Below are positions 22,464 to 36,200 of a DNA stretch of 64,000 nt, piece after piece. Within the stretch, counting starts at the first letter, position 1, and each line of letters starts with the position of its first letter. Below the pieces are notes generated by a model, which worked only from the letters and a program-made list of their open reading frames with translations, ran no database searches and was not told the origin of the DNA. Made by a program: the position numbers and the translations under genes. This stretch comes from Callipepla californica brunnescens (taxonomy: Eukaryota; Chordata; Aves; Galliformes; Odontophoridae): NCBI GenBank assembly GCA_023055505.1, contig JALIRH010000042.1, positions 4,596,335 through 4,660,334 on the forward strand. The letters run 5' to 3'.

Positions 22464-22480
22464 TTATTTATTTATTTATA
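22464..22480 (+). promoter_or_regulatory. PIM1: AU-rich mRNA instability element
   Basis: TTATTTATTTATTTATA contains overlapping ATTTA pentamers and a UUAUUUAUU nonamer. Mammalian PIM1 mRNA is short-lived and controlled by AU-rich sequence in this position, so the element probably recruits decay factors such as TTP. Confidence 0.75.
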
Positions 22481-22763
22481 GCCCACGTGGCTCCCTGGCC
22501 CCATGCCTTGCTCCTACGGCTGCTGACCCCCAGCGCCCACCGGGTTTCCCTCTGTGTCCATGTGTCTGTCCCATGTCACGGATGGGTTGAGGGGTTTTGG
22601 GGCTGGGGGGGTGGTCCTGTGTGTGCACTCTTTGGGCTGAGCTTGCAGAGAGCGCTGTTGTCTGTACATGCAAAACCAGTGTGTCGCCGGTGGGTTTTTG
22701 TTAATACTTAATATTGTACAGGGGAATTCAGAAATCTTATTTTTTTTATACAATGCGGTTTTA

Positions 22764-22769
22764 AATAAA
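22764..22769 (+). terminator. PIM1: PIM1 polyadenylation signal
   Basis: Canonical AATAAA at the end of the AT-rich 3' UTR, followed by a T/GT-rich stretch (TTTATTATTGTGGGGTGG) that fits a downstream element. Confidence 0.8.
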
Positions 22770-22790
22770 AACGTGGAATGGAGGTATCCC

Positions 22791-25700
22791 TTTATTATTG
22801 TGGGGTGGAATGGAGGGAAGCGGGATCGAGTGGGGAACTGACACACCATGGGGCTGGAGCATCCCGACAGAGAGAGGACGCGGCCCAGCCCCAAAGGCTC
22901 CGATCCCGAGTAGCCCCGTGGGGCAGCGGCTCATCCCTCTTCAGCCCCACCGTTCCCCGCAGGTCTGGGAGAGATCAAAGCCGTGCAGAGCCCTCCTGTC
23001 TCCTCCACACCGCTGCGGAGCATGTGCTGGGATGGTGAGTAAACAGACATCAAAGCCAGCTTGCGAAACGCCGGATGTTGTCAGCCCAATTACATCGGGC
23101 ACTGCTGAGCCTGTTGCTCCGGCTCTGTCAGTGCGTGGTCGGTGTTGGTGTTGCATGGGGTGCAGGAAGCCGGCGTTGTGCCGTCCCCACCTCCAGCCCC
23201 AGAGGAAGCCCATGGCCGGGTTAGAGAAGTCGGTTGCTATGGGTCAGCATGCTGCTGGTGGTACGCTCTGAGCTGTCAAACCCCACTTCTCAGCTCTGCA
23301 ACACTTTGGCTTTGGAGCTGTTGGTCCGGTTTGGTTCTGTTTCATTTGATGTCATGAGAATGTCAGTGCTCTCTGTGCCTACTGTCTGAGCTGTTAGCAC
23401 CGTGCTGCTTTTTGGGAGTGCCCCCGTCGGGGGTTGTGCCTGATGCCAAGGAAGGGCACTGAGCAGTCTGCAAAGCTGCTTTGCTGGACCCCCAGTTCAA
23501 CCCAATGCGGCCATTCCTTGGTTTATTCCATGTTTCGTGCTCAAAAACCCCATTCCTATCCCATTCCCTACGCTCCCTTCTCCGCTGCTTTCTGGGATCA
23601 GGGCCCCAGCTCTGTGTGCTCTCACATCGTGTTTCTGCTGCACCTCTGCACAAAGCGTTAACTCTGTTTTGCTTTTTTTTTTTTTTACCACTCTCAGCTG
23701 CATCTTTCATCTCCTTGAGGCCGCCCAGAGCAGGAAGCACTGCTCCAAACGCCTTCAAAGTTCAGCCCTATTTAGAGATGCGGTTTGCATTGAACCCCCT
23801 CTGTCGCTTTTCCTCCGGACCATCCGGGAAGCAGCTCTCACACGAGAGCGGAGCAGCTCAGAGCCCCCTGCGCTATCGCGGCTGCCCGGGCTGAGCACGG
23901 CCCACCCTTCCCGTAAACGCTCACAACTGCTGCAGCGTTTCTTAGAAAAGGGCCGCGTGGGTCCGGCGTCGCACGGAGCGCTGATAGTGGTGGGGTTTCC
24001 GTCTGCCACTGGTGATCTCGTCCATCAGCCCTGCAGCCTTCCCTTCGTGCAGCCAAGAGCCATCAGGTCCGTGTCCTGCACCTCTGGGGGTATGGGGATG
24101 GGATGGAAGACCTGAAATAATATCATAGAGTAGCGTGGGTTGTAAGGGACCTTAATGGTCATCCAGTTGTAATAGGCAAGAAATGTGTCCTAATATCCAA
24201 CCTCAAAAGAGCAAAAACCAAAAAGGACGAAGCAGGGCCAGGACAAGACTTCATGCCATCCAACCCCGAGATCTAGGGCCGAGCAGACAGCTGTGGATTG
24301 CAGAGGATCAGCACTCATCACACCTTTGCCTTCCCGTATCCCACCACAGTGCTCAGCCACAGCAACAGCAACGAATTCTCTTTATCACATCGCTTTCTGG
24401 GAACAGGAGCAGCAGCCAGATGTGCTGGGAATGCACACACGGGCTCAGAGGTGGCACCTTTGGGCCCTTCTGGGCACAGTGAGTCACAGGAGCTATTTTA
24501 AACCCCTGCCTCAGGATGAGAGCAATGAGCAGCAAGTCCCACAGCTCCCTGGTAATGAAGCACTGTGGACGTGGGTCTCCCCGTGCTTTGCCGATGCCCT
24601 GTGTGGCAACAGCATCATTTCCATGGGGTGTGGGAAAACCGAGGCACGGAGCACTGAGTTCCTGGAGACATTTTGCGGCGGAGCCTCAGAGCAGCGCTCA
24701 GCCTTTCCCTGCCCTATCACTCCCATAAGTGAAATGCCAGCGGGAGAAAGTGTGCAGCAAGAGGCTCCTGGGTTTATTTATGGGTGCTGACTGCTTGCAG
24801 CCAAGGAGCAAGATGAGACCACAGGCAGAACCGTCCCAGCAGCATGTGCTCCCTTCTTTGGGTGTGACTGGCCACCAAGGGATGTCCCCACGTCCCCCAG
24901 GTAAGGGAACTGAGGGCAGAGCACTCTACTCATCTCAACCCTAGCAAAAATGAACCAAGCGTAGGGGAAATGTTCCATCCTACACTTCTGGGAAAAAAAA
25001 AAACAACCCGTGCTGTGACCCCAGGTGCAGCTTTCAGGCACCTGAAGCACTGTGGGGTTTGCACCGACCAACACGGAGCCTGAGCTGCCTCCATGACACA
25101 CTGAAACTGCATCACCGGGCTGAGAGTTGGTGGGGGTTTTTGCAAGGAAGAAACACTTTATTCACCGTAAAAAACAAACAAAAAAAACCCAGAAACCAAC
25201 CACACACCGCAAAACCTTTCCAGTGTGTAAAGCTGAGTCAAATTTAGCAACTTCAGCTAAAGAAAAACATTTGTAAAGGGGTAATCAGAGTGTTTTTCAT
25301 CCTTTTCCAAGCTTTCCCCTTCCTCCAGGGTAATTTCTCATGTTTTTAATCGCTGTGTTTGTTACAGTTAGGAGGGTGTTAAGCGACCCGAAAAATGAAA
25401 CAGCTCTCCAAACCCAAGCAGCCACTTCAGTTAACCTGAAATGACACACAGGCACACATCAGCGTTTGAAGGGAGAGCGGGTTGCAGGAACAGAGCTCTC
25501 ACCCCACCGAGAAAGCTGTGAGAAAAACAGAAGCAGTGAAATGCCATTTCAGGTCAACCCACGCTGAATTCTGCCGATTTTCCCCCCAAAGAGCGAGGCA
25601 GGGCCTGCACACACCACTGCTGACCCCGATGGGAGCTGCCCCAGGCTGCTGCTCGTAACCTATGGCTTGCTGCACGTGTGCATGGGTGCAGGAAGGCACA

Positions 25701-26000
25701 CGTGTGTTTAAGTGTACCTAATCCTACCCGAGCACGCAGATCTGGATGGGTTCGGCTCAGCAAAGCGCAGCCACAAATGCCCGAATTTTGGCCCTGGCAT
25801 CCCTTCCACTCCCATCCCTTCTTTTGAATTGGAATGGAGGTGATGTGCACCCTCCCGGGGTGGAGGGGTCATGCTTTCTCCACCAGGGTGTTTCCAAACA
25901 GTCTTTGATAAAGCCAGGGAATGAATGAATCACGCGAAGATGACCTGTGAATTGCCACTGAAAAGCGGGAGGGAGATTTCCGAGAACGACTGCTCCCTCG
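22791..26000. other. PIM1-TBC1D22B intergenic region, no gene seen
   Basis: Mixed-composition sequence with short open frames only. No sign of TMEM217 or RNF8, the human neighbours of these genes. A MIR-tail-like GGGAAAACCGAGGCACGG is at 24632-24649. Confidence 0.5.
24123..24180 (-). mobile_element. CR1 LINE 3'-end fragment
   Basis: ATCATAGAGTAG, then GGTTGTAAGGGACCTTAA and GTCATCCAGTTGTAA, is a diverged reverse complement of the CR1 3' terminus, including the terminal CATAGA-type octamer remnant. Confidence 0.7.
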
Positions 26001-26021
26001 GGGTGGGGAGGGACAGCAACT

Positions 26022-26105
26022 GAACCCATCCTGCACAGGTGGGGGTTGTGAACCCATCCTGCACAGGTGGGGGTTGTGAACCCATCCTGCACAGGTGGGG
26101 TTGCA
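26022..26105 (+). repeat. 28-bp tandem repeat, three copies
   Basis: The unit begins GAACCCATCCTGCACAGG and starts at 26022, 26050 and 26078. The copies are nearly identical, so the duplication is recent. Confidence 0.9.
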
Positions 26106-26749
26106 GGCACCCGGAGGAGGCTTTGTCTCCAGGACAGAGGGACGCACTCTGCCATGCTCTGCCTCTTGCTGACACGCTTTCCATTTCTGGGTGTATGAAA
26201 ACAGCTGTCAGACTTCCACCACCGGCTCGTGTGACCTCACGGACATCACCCCTGCTCTGTGTGCGTCTCAAATCAGAAGATCCCGTGTTAGATCCCCACG
26301 CACCACCACCCAAATCCAAACCCAACGGCTGAGCGCGGTGTCCCAGCGCTGTGCTGACACTGCTGGGCCGGCAGCGATCTCCTGCAGCTGGGAGTCTCAA
26401 CACACCCTCTTCTTTTTCACCAGCCCCAAGTTTCCTTTCCCTGCTTCAGCCTCGGGATGGGAAAAGGAACCGAATCTCAGCTTTCGTTCTCGCTCAGAAC
26501 CGAAAGCGGCTGCAGCGCTGGGCCCGAAACCCCGAGCACCCGATGGGGAAAGAGATCACAGCTGCAGAAAAAACAGCGATCGCACCGCACAGCACAGAGC
26601 AGCAAAGCTACAGCACCGAGCGGAGCCGCAGCAGGGCCGGGGCTGTGCCGCCCTCTGCTGCCCGAGCACAGATTAACCTCGTGCACAGCGCGGCGCTTCG
26701 GTTCGGAAACGTGCGGCTTTTTGAGTAGGAACGCGCGGTTCTGCTCAGA

Positions 26750-27230
26750 AATACGCGTCTTTCTGCCCGTTTTGTCCCTCCGTCCCGCACAGGACCCCCG
26801 CGGGGGTCCCGAGGAGGGCACGGGGGGCACCGCCCGGGGGCGGGGGCACCGCGGCCGTTTCCGAGCGCCGCTTTTCACCCCCTCGCCCCCTCCTTCGCGA
26901 GGTGGGTTCCCGTCCTCCCCACCCCCCAGCGCTGATGGTGCGCTCCTCCCCCCCCCGCGCACGGTGCGGAATGGTCTCTCCCCCACCCCGACCGTCCTCC
27001 GCAGTGACGTCACACCTCCTCTCACTTCCCATTGGCTGAGCCTCCGGGCCCGGCGCGAACTGACCAATGGCGACGTTCTCCCCGCCCTTACCCAAGATGG
27101 CGCCGGCAGGGGCCGCGGGCGGGCGGCGGTGAGGCGGTGCGGTGCGCGGGTCCGCTCCGCTCCGCGCCGCGGGGCCGGGCCGGCCCGGTGGGGCCGCTGC
27201 CTGGCTGGGCCGGCCCTGCGCAGCTCCGCT
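26750..27230 (+). promoter_or_regulatory. TBC1D22B: TBC1D22B CpG-island promoter
   Basis: TATA-less promoter with a palindromic CRE (TGACGTCA, 27005-27012), a reverse CCAAT box (ATTGG, 27031-27035), a forward CCAAT (27064-27068) and a YY1-type AAGATGGCG (27094-27102) where a transcription start would be expected. The layout is typical of a housekeeping gene. Its CCCATTGGCTGAG is also present in the PIM1 promoter. Confidence 0.75.
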
Positions 27231-30200
27231 ATGGCGGCTGAGAGCGGGCGGCAGTTCTGGAAGCGGAGCGCCAAGCTGCCGGGCAGGTGAGCGCGGCCTG
27301 GTCCGGGCGGGTAACGGCCGCCGGGTGCGGGGTTGGGGGTTGGGCCTCAGCCCCGCGGGGCGCGGGGGAGGTCCGAGGCTTCGGGGGATCGCCCCGCGTG
27401 GGGCCGCTGCCCCGCTCCGCTCCGGGCTGAGGCCTTCGTGGAGGGGAAGGAGCGCCGCGCGGGGCCGGGGCGGTGCGGGGGAAGCGTTACCGAGCGGCCC
27501 CTCGGGGGCTCCCGCGGCTCCGGTGCTCCTCCCGGCGCGTTTGCTCTCGGTGCTCTCATCTGAGCGTTCCCCTCGCGGTGCGCGGGCTCTTATCTGGCTG
27601 CTGGGGCGGTTAGATTTGGGATAAGCCGTGAAGAATTCCTTCCCGCATCAGCCCGCAGCGTGCCCGTGGGGCTCTGCTGTGGCTCTGGGACTTCCGCGAA
27701 GCAGATGGAGGGAACGAATGAGTGGTCCCAAGTCAGCAGATTCCCCACGCGTGTTTAGTGGTCACGGTGCTGAGGGGCTGACAGTTGGACTTGGTAATTA
27801 CTGAGGTCTTTTCCAACCTTCATGATTCTGCATTGTCCCTTGGACTAGCGAGGCAGCCTGAATTTGTGTCAGCTGAAGGAAAAGCATTGAGTGCATCCCT
27901 CCTCTCCCTCTCCTATGGGAGGATGGAGCTGGCTCTCCCCACGTTGTTCCGTGTCCCTGTGGTCACATCCCCGGATGTTGTGTTGTGCCGGGTTCTGTTG
28001 CCAGCATTTCTCTTCCGCAGCTGATGACTTTAGAGCACAACTTGGAAAGCTCAAACCAGGTGAACCAGTCTGGGAGGCAGCCAGTCCTGCGCAGACAATG
28101 CGCTCTGACATCAAGGGTTTGGCAGAGTTCTCCCTTCCTAACAGACAAGCTTGCAAATGCCTTGTCCTGTGGTGTGGAGAAGGCTTGTTACCAGTTCCAC
28201 ACGCTCTGTGTGCCCGTCCTTTCCAGGGATTCTTACTGACAGCTCTCAGGCCTTGATCCCAAAGGCCAACACAGCCGAAAGGTGGAGGTGGGACACGCCA
28301 CATCCACCAGGCATGATGCTGTCCTTTGTGTTCTTGGTCTGTGCTTGGCCAGATCTTCCCCTGCAGATTGTTGCTTCTCCCCCTCTGACAAGCTGCTGAA
28401 GGTTTGTGATGACTTGGTCTTCTGACTTTTAGTTGGTGCTTTTTGCCTGTGAACGTGGGGTCTTGTGGCAGGACTAGTAAATGGTGCTTTGTGTCTCCAG
28501 TGCTGCCCTGCATCGTTTGCACTGGGAGTTCTCAGCCTTGTAGTTCTTTTGGCGTGTGCTGGCAGGTTGGTCTGGTGTGTTGTCCTGTGTGATGCATTGT
28601 TTATTTCCTGCCCTACAGAGAGCTGAGTAGTGAGGCATCAGTGTATGAGTTGTTTAAATGCTCTCTTCGAAAAGGGAGGAGAGTCTGCTGGGAATAAAAC
28701 ATTTTCGGTCTCTGTGGTTGCCCCAGTGTGCTGAAGGTGTGCTCTCTGCTGCAGTGCCCATAACCCAAGCCTTGCCACGATCTGCCCATGAACAGTGTAA
28801 CGCAGCAGAACTCAGGTGCAGATTGCATCAGGTACTGTGCAGGGAGGTAATGGAAATACCTGGTCCCACCGAGCTCTAAAGCAGGACAGAGGACTGTGCT
28901 GTCGGTCTGAGAGCACAGTGTCAGCACGTGCTGACGTGGGAGCTTCTGTTTGCTGCTGCAAAGAACAGGAACAAATCTTTAGCTGATTGTGGCTCTTTGG
29001 ATCTAAGGCTTTGAAGGCAGAAGCTTACTGAGGTTGATTTTGGTCTGTATTTGGCTCCCAACAGTGTACAAGGAGTGTTACCCCAGCCCAGGCTGAGCAG
29101 ACTATCCATGGTGCCCCGAGACATTTTGCACTGTCTCTTTCCTTTTCCCTCCCTGCAGCATTCAGCCTGTCTATGGAGCACAGCATCCTCCCCTGGATCC
29201 CCGCCTCACCAAAAAGTAAGTGCACTTTGTCTCCTGGAGATATGGCCTGTAATGCTTTGCATTTTTCTTTTTATTGGCTCAATCTTGTGGAGGTCTCCAG
29301 CATCCCCAGCACTGATATTCCAGTTCCTCCTGATTGGACTGGTCCATGTTGCTGGGAACATAAAAATGATGTAGCAAATTCCTTCATGTTTCCTGAGCAA
29401 ACTCAGATGGTTCTGGGGTTGCTGTCTTGGTACCAGGACAGCCCCAGTGTTCATCCCCTCTGCTTTGTGCAGTCTGAGCTCTCTGGTGCAGCTTCAATTC
29501 AGGCATGTGCAAGAAGGGCTGGGGAGGAATAATGGTGCTGACCTGGGCTCTGTGAGATCTCACAGGAAAGCTTATCTGCTGCTGCCTTTGTAGCCAGAAA
29601 TCTGCATTGGGCAGATCAGAGGAGAAGGTGCATTCTTTAGCAGTGATGGCTGCACCCATTGGATAGGGAAGAGCTGAGGGAAGGGTGAGGTAAAGCAGCC
29701 TGGCAGCAGGGAGGGTCAGCAGTACAACCACTGCACCTTCCTGGCAGGAGGAGGCAGCTCTGATCTGCACGGCTCGTGCTGTGCAGCAGTGAGTGTTCCT
29801 GGTGCTGACGCTTCAGCTGGTGGACTTTGACTCCTGCAGCTTAAGGGTAAATGGAAACACTCCTCCTGCACCTGAGAAAGGGAACAGTTTGGTTTGTCTG
29901 CTGGGAGCGACTGCAGCTGTGCCAGGAGTGTCCAAGAGCATAGACTGGTTCTGGCATGCCTCTCCGCAGGTCACAAGACTTCTTTTTCCATTCATCTACC
30001 TGTTTTCTGTGGGTTGGGGGGAAGAAGAGCTGGAGGAACTGTATGTCTGTCTCATTTGCCCTTCTGAGCCAAGGAGGCGGGCAGCTCTTCAGCTGCTAGC
30101 TGGCACAGTGGCTTTCCGTGCCCTGAGATCACACTGGCTCGGCAGCCTTGAGGAGTTTAACACGTGCCCTGGGTTTGGGAGGTGGAACTTGGAAACTGGG

Positions 30201-33200
30201 GAAAGCCAGGGACTGACTGTGCGGGGCTAGGACACGGGGAAGGAAAGAGCATGGGTCATCTATCAGTGCTGCTCTGACATTGTTTCCCTCTGTGTTCCAG
30301 CTTCATCAAGGACCGCTCCAAAGCCAATGCACTGCCGATGAAAAGTAAGAAGGCCTCCAGCTTTCATGAGTTTGCCCGCAACACTAGTGATGCCTGGGAC
30401 ATCGGTGATGACGAAGATGAAGACTTCTCTTCCTCTTCCTCCTCTTTGCAAACGTTGAACTCTAAAGTGGCCAAGGCCACGGCAGTGCAGGTCCTGGAGA
30501 ACCACAGCAAGCTGAGGGTGAAACCTGAGAGGGCCCAGCCTGCTCTCAGTGATGTGCCCACCAACTGCAAGGTCAACAAGTCCAGCAGTGAGGCCCAGCT
30601 CTCCAGGATGTCTGGTAAGAGAGATCTTCAGGAGTAGCTTCTGCAGCTCAGTATCCTCAGTACAGGCATGTCTGTCTTAGAGGATCCTGTTTTCTGGGCT
30701 CTGAGGAGTTTTGGAAGTCTGTTGAATTCTTGGTCAGCATGTGCTGCACTCTGTCAAGGTCAGGATGAGACCCTGTAGGCAACCTTGCAGTTAGCTTGTT
30801 CACTTTTGGGGAGTGGGGCAGATCTGCAAGTTGGTTCTTTGGAGGTTCCCTCAGTTTGTTTCTGCTCTGTCTAGTGTCTTTCCCATGTACTGTGGGGGAA
30901 GTCTAACCCCACTGGCAGGCAGATGATGCAGAAGGGTGGAAGGGAAAAGAAATGGGGGGAAGTGATGGAAAAGCAGCAACAGATCTCTGTGGACTGATTG
31001 ATCCAAGTGGGCCAGCAGTGCTCTGTATGCTGGGGTTGGGCAAGAGAAGAGAATAATGTCTGGCTGTAGTCAGCAGAGCACCGTGGGGATGAAGAGCACA
31101 GCGGTCCCCTTTCCAGCCTCACTGCAGTGTCTGCTCTCTGCAGAGGAGACCTGTGTGCGGACCCCCCTCCAGAAGCAGCAGTCTCTCCCCCTTCGGCCTG
31201 TCATTCCACTTGTTGCCCGAATCTCTGACCAGAATGCTTCGGGTGCTCCCCCCATGACAGTGAGGGAGAAAACCCGCCTGGAGAAGTTTCGGCAGCTCCT
31301 TTCCAGCCACAACACAGACCTGGGTGAGTGGCAGAGTGGATGCCCGTGGGCGGGGAGGCAGAGGGAAGTCTGCTGCCTCAGTGAAACGTGGTTCAGTATC
31401 TGACTGAGGCTGGAAAAAATGACTGACTTGCATGTTGGCAGATGATAACCCCTTCCAGCAGCTGCCTGTTTCTGGTCTGTTTCTGGTCACAAGTGATGGT
31501 TGTGGTTGCAGGGCTTCGCATGAGAACTGAGCCCTGCTGAGAAGGGACCAGCGGTCATCACCCCAGCAGCCAGTGCTCCTGTCCCACTTCAGAGCCAAGT
31601 GTCCCCCCCCCAGTCACTGCTAACATGGAGCCTTCCTGGAGGCTCAGCGTCTCCAGAGCCTGCAGGAGCAGACTGGGCTTTCCTCTCCTTTTAGGTGTAG
31701 TGGTGCCTGGACGTGCCTAGGATCTAATCCATTGCCACCACTGTCCGTTTGCAGATGAGCTGAGGAAATGCAGCTGGCCTGGCGTGCCCAGAGAGGTCCG
31801 GCCCGTGACGTGGCGCCTCCTCTCAGTGAGTACTCGGATGCAGGAGGCTGGGGGCAGTCTGTACATGTGCTCCTATACCTTCGTGGGAGCAAGTCCACAT
31901 CCAGTTTTGCTCACGTTGTATCTGTGCCCAGCCTGAGGGATGAGCTGTGGGATTTTTCTGGTCAGGGGTTGTAATTGCTACATCTCCTGAGCACAGACCC
32001 CAGACAGGTGCTGGGAATGTGGCTTGTTGTTTCTGAATCCTGTAAAATTGGATTATACTGGATCAGAAAAGGGTATGGGAGAGCCCACAGATACCCTTCC
32101 CGTGCTCCAGTTTCTCTGTATCTGCTGTATCCATGTGCACAGCTGCCACGCAGGATTTCAGGGGTTGGTTTGTGGTGAGGGAATAGAGGGGCTGCCCTGA
32201 TCTGATCTGGGGTTTCCTCCTGCAGGGTTATCTCCCCGCAAACATGGAGCGTCGGAAGTTAACCTTACAGCGCAAGCGAGAGGAGTACTTCGGCTTCATC
32301 CAGCAGTATTACGATTCCCGGAACGAGGAGCACCATCAGGACACGTACCGGCAGGTACTGCCGTCTGCCTGGCTTTCTGGCCCCTTGGCACTGCATGCTC
32401 GTGAGTTGGGGTCATAGTAGGACTTCTGCCTATTAGCTGTTAGGAATCTTCTCCTTGGGGATGGAGCACTCGGCTTCTGTCTGCCTATGAGTACTGGATT
32501 AGGCCTTCCCTAAATTGGCCAAATAAGTGGATTTCCCAGCCCACCTCTTGTCACCAGCCCAGCCCTGAGTCAAGGAGGCTGAGGATAGAACTGTAGGCGA
32601 CTTTTTCTACATGGCTGCAATCTGTACAGCTCACAGTGCTTGTCAGCAAGTGCAGCTCTCACCTGAGGGGCACTGAAGGGTGGGTTCTCTTCTGTTGTGT
32701 TGAGTTACTGTGACCCTTAAAAGCATGGCTGATGTGTGTGACTCACGCTCTCTTCCAGATCCACATCGACATTCCAAGAACCAACCCACTCATCCCCCTC
32801 TTCCAGCAGCCACTTGTCCAGGAGGTAAGGGGGCAGAGTTAGACCTCCAGTGTCATTAGGCTGAGATAACTGCAGACTGAATATCCTGGATGACAGCTCC
32901 CAATTCCTTGTCCAGCACATGCTCATGCTGCCTGGTCTGGTCCTCAACTTTCTGAAACACGTCAGTCTAAGAAACCAGGGGCTATGAGGTCAGCATCTTT
33001 TTCTGACGAGAATTGGTAATAGTCCTGAAGCTTTTGTTCTGAAACAAGTACAGTGAATTTGAATCAGAGCAGGACATCAGTGCCTCTGTGCAAAGCAGCG
33101 TGTGAGGAAATCACGGAGTGCTGTTGGAGAGGTGGCCAGGAGGTGTGAGCATCTGTTGTGGTATGTCAGAGTATGATGTCCTGGGGCTGGGCTGGGAGTA

Positions 33201-36200
33201 ACACATCTGTAGGTTATGGTGGCTGCTCTGTTGGGAGCCATAATGATCTGCGATGTTTTGCTGGGAGTGCTGTGCTGACAGCTGATGGATAAAGAGCACA
33301 GGTAACAGCCTTAGCTGTCCACAGGGTGTTCAGCAAGATGTGCAGCTCCTGGAAAGCTGGCGTTTACGTTTCTTCAGGCAGCAGCTTTGATGAGGAGTCT
33401 GGGTTGTCTTCTTCTGGGAAGAGTGTGCTGGCCTTTGTGGAGATTTGTGGATCGTGCAGGAGTGGGTTTTCTTATCTTAACCATGTTGCTGCAGAAGAAG
33501 AACCTGTCAGTGCATGATCTTTGCTCCCTGAGCTCAGCAGTTACGCTTTTCTGCCTCTCCTTTGTGCACGGCTAACGCAGGTACCCGCTTTCCTTCAATT
33601 CTTCCCTAGATCTTTGAAAGAATCCTGTTTATATGGGCCATTCGACACCCAGCCAGTGGCTACGTACAGGGAATCAATGACCTGGTCACTCCATTCTTTG
33701 TTGTGTTCCTCTCTGAATATGTTGGTAAGTGACATTCACTGCCTCTTGACTGCAGTGGTGTGAAGTGCTGGCATCACCTTGCTGGAGGTGATGTGTTTTC
33801 CTTTAGCTCCTGTGCCATGCTAGAGATGCATCTTGACCTCGTAGTGCATCTTTGCTGCCTGGCTGAATTGACTTCAGTTTCATAACCTTGTTGAGCTCTG
33901 CAGAAGTTGAAGCAGTAATGGTGGATTTGCATTTGAATGTACTTAGGTTGGAGGAGGATGGGAACTTCTGGGTGCTGAGGGAGTTTAGGCAAAGCCTTGG
34001 TGCCCTGAACCTGGGGTGGTGGGGAGGATCTTGTTCTCACAGCTTGAATTTGGAGCTCATTCTTGCTCTAGGAGGATGGTCTGCAGTACAAAGAACACCC
34101 TGCTGAGAGTACACAATAAAGTGTTTAAATAATGATTCCTGTCCTGTGCTGCTAGCTCAGGTGTATCTGTCAAGCTGAGAGTTTCAGAAACTTAATTGAG
34201 TTTTTCCCAGCTGCCTTTGGCTTTCTTGTCAGCCAGTTGCTTTTAGCTGGAGAGCAAGTCATTTTCACCCATGGGATTTTTATTCTTTCTCCAGCTCTTG
34301 CTGTGTTTTGGGGTTGGCATAAATGTTCTTGTGGCATCCACTGCAAAGAGAAAGGAAAAGGATTTCCTAAGACAGTGACAGAGAAATCCTCTTGGACAAA
34401 TGCTTTAGGATCTGATCCACAGCTTGTTGAATTCACCTTCCGTTATCTACCTGAATGTTTGTAAACTAGTAGTGGTCTTTGTCTTTTGAGGACATTGTGA
34501 GGAGGTAATCCACCTCAGTTTGCACTGCGAGAGCCATGTGGTCAGGACTAACCTTCAAGCCAAACTGTTGCACTTTGCATTTCTGAAGGAGAAAGCACAG
34601 TGTGGGGCTCTACTGCTACCTGGAGTGAATTCCCTTTTCTGGGAAGTAAAGAGTGAGTCACCTGAACCAGAAAAGAGCTGGTATGAATGTTGGAGCTGCC
34701 TGTGGGTACCGCGTATGACTGCATACAGTCACGTACCATGTTGGATGTCAGGTCTCCACTCTCTGTGCATGGCTACAACCTGTCTGATTGGGGCTGTACT
34801 TCTTGCCATCTTTCAGGCCCCTTTTATCCTCTGCATGCGGCCTTCTGACTGTCAGTTTGAGGTGTGTTGAAGGAAAAAAGCCTCTGCATGTGGCCACTGA
34901 GTTGTAGTTACTCAAGCAGTACCACACATCCCCTTCTGTCTCCGGAGTTTGGGAGTCGAAGCCAACCTTCAGGGCAGAAGCACGATGCACTCGTGACTCA
35001 GCGGTCACCGGAACCCCACTGAAGTGTCACTCACTGGAGCTCTGCCTCCCCCAGGCCCTCGGGCAACTGTGACACTGGTGGCAGAGTCCTGGCTGCCTTG
35101 AGTGGCTGTCACTGTGCCACCAGCTCCCTTTCAGTTCCTGCCAGAGCCATATGTTGAGTGTCTTGCTCCTTTCTGCAGGGCCTCTTAATGATGCTGCTGA
35201 ACAGATGTTCAGGCTGAGCCGTGCCCTCCAGAGACTATTTTTATGTTTAGTTTTCTTTTCCCTCAAAGCTTCTTGCAGCATGCCCAGGATCTCCTAGCAG
35301 TCTTTCTTTGCTGGCAGAGTTGCTGCTCTTGTCCCTGTGCCAGTGCAAGCAGCAAGCTGTTCCCTGTCACCTAGGCTTATCACCCCCTCCCTTTCTTCAT
35401 CACACTTCTTGTGCCATGCCTGGAGCCGTGCAGGGAGCTCTTCTGCACGAGGTGACAGCTGTGTGGCTGAGCCACCAGCACCGGCTGAACGCACGTGGCC
35501 TTGTCCTGCTCCTTAACCTTGCCCATATTCCTGCTAGGGGGAAGTGATCGAGGAAAGGAGAATGGATATCTATTAAACAGAGGTTATGCCTGCCTTTCTA
35601 ATTGCCCGGAAACTTGAGGATGGCTGTGGAGGAGCCAGCGGAAGAGTAACCGGTAATTCTGGATGATGATCTACAGCTGGAAAATAGCTTTGCTACTCTT
35701 TCTGCTGCATGAGATGGCCAGATTGCCACAGGCTTAAGCCCGTGCCCTTCCTGAAGCCCTGTGCCCCGCAGGCAAGGGGGCAGAGGTGGGAGCAGCATTG
35801 GACACACTGCTCCATCCCATCCCCCTGCAGCCAGGATCTGTTGGCACTGGTTTTCCTGGTGGAACCACCTGGGATCACATCTGAGCCAGCAGAGTGGCCC
35901 AGCTCCAGCCCTGACCCCAGCCGCTCCATCTCAGCTCCTTTCCAAGCAAGATCAAAGACATCTGTTCAGATTTCCGAGCCTCTGGGTTTGGAGATGGGCC
36001 AGTTCAGCCCTGGCATCTGTTGATTCAGTGTAGTGGCAACAGCTTTCACAGAGGACTCTGCCAGCAGTGCAGCTGATGCTCCTCCTGTGAGACGCATGGA
36101 GAAGACAACAGGGATGGAGCTGCTGTGTTGGTTGAGCCAGGAAGGCTGAACCTGTGTCTCCTGGCCCAGAGCTGTTCCCTATCCCCTGCCTTCCTCTGTC

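Larger units (their letters stand above)
21724..22790 (+). other. PIM1: PIM1 3' UTR
   Basis: About 1.05 kb from the stop codon to just past the poly(A) signal, turning AT-rich in its second half. It contains poly-T stretches, two TGTACAG motifs near 22275-22320 and an AU-rich element. Confidence 0.8.

Noticed and set aside
22791..26700. Search for TMEM217 or RNF8 beside TBC1D22B
   Set aside because: No FHA or RING-type frame is visible, so their absence here supports different gene order.
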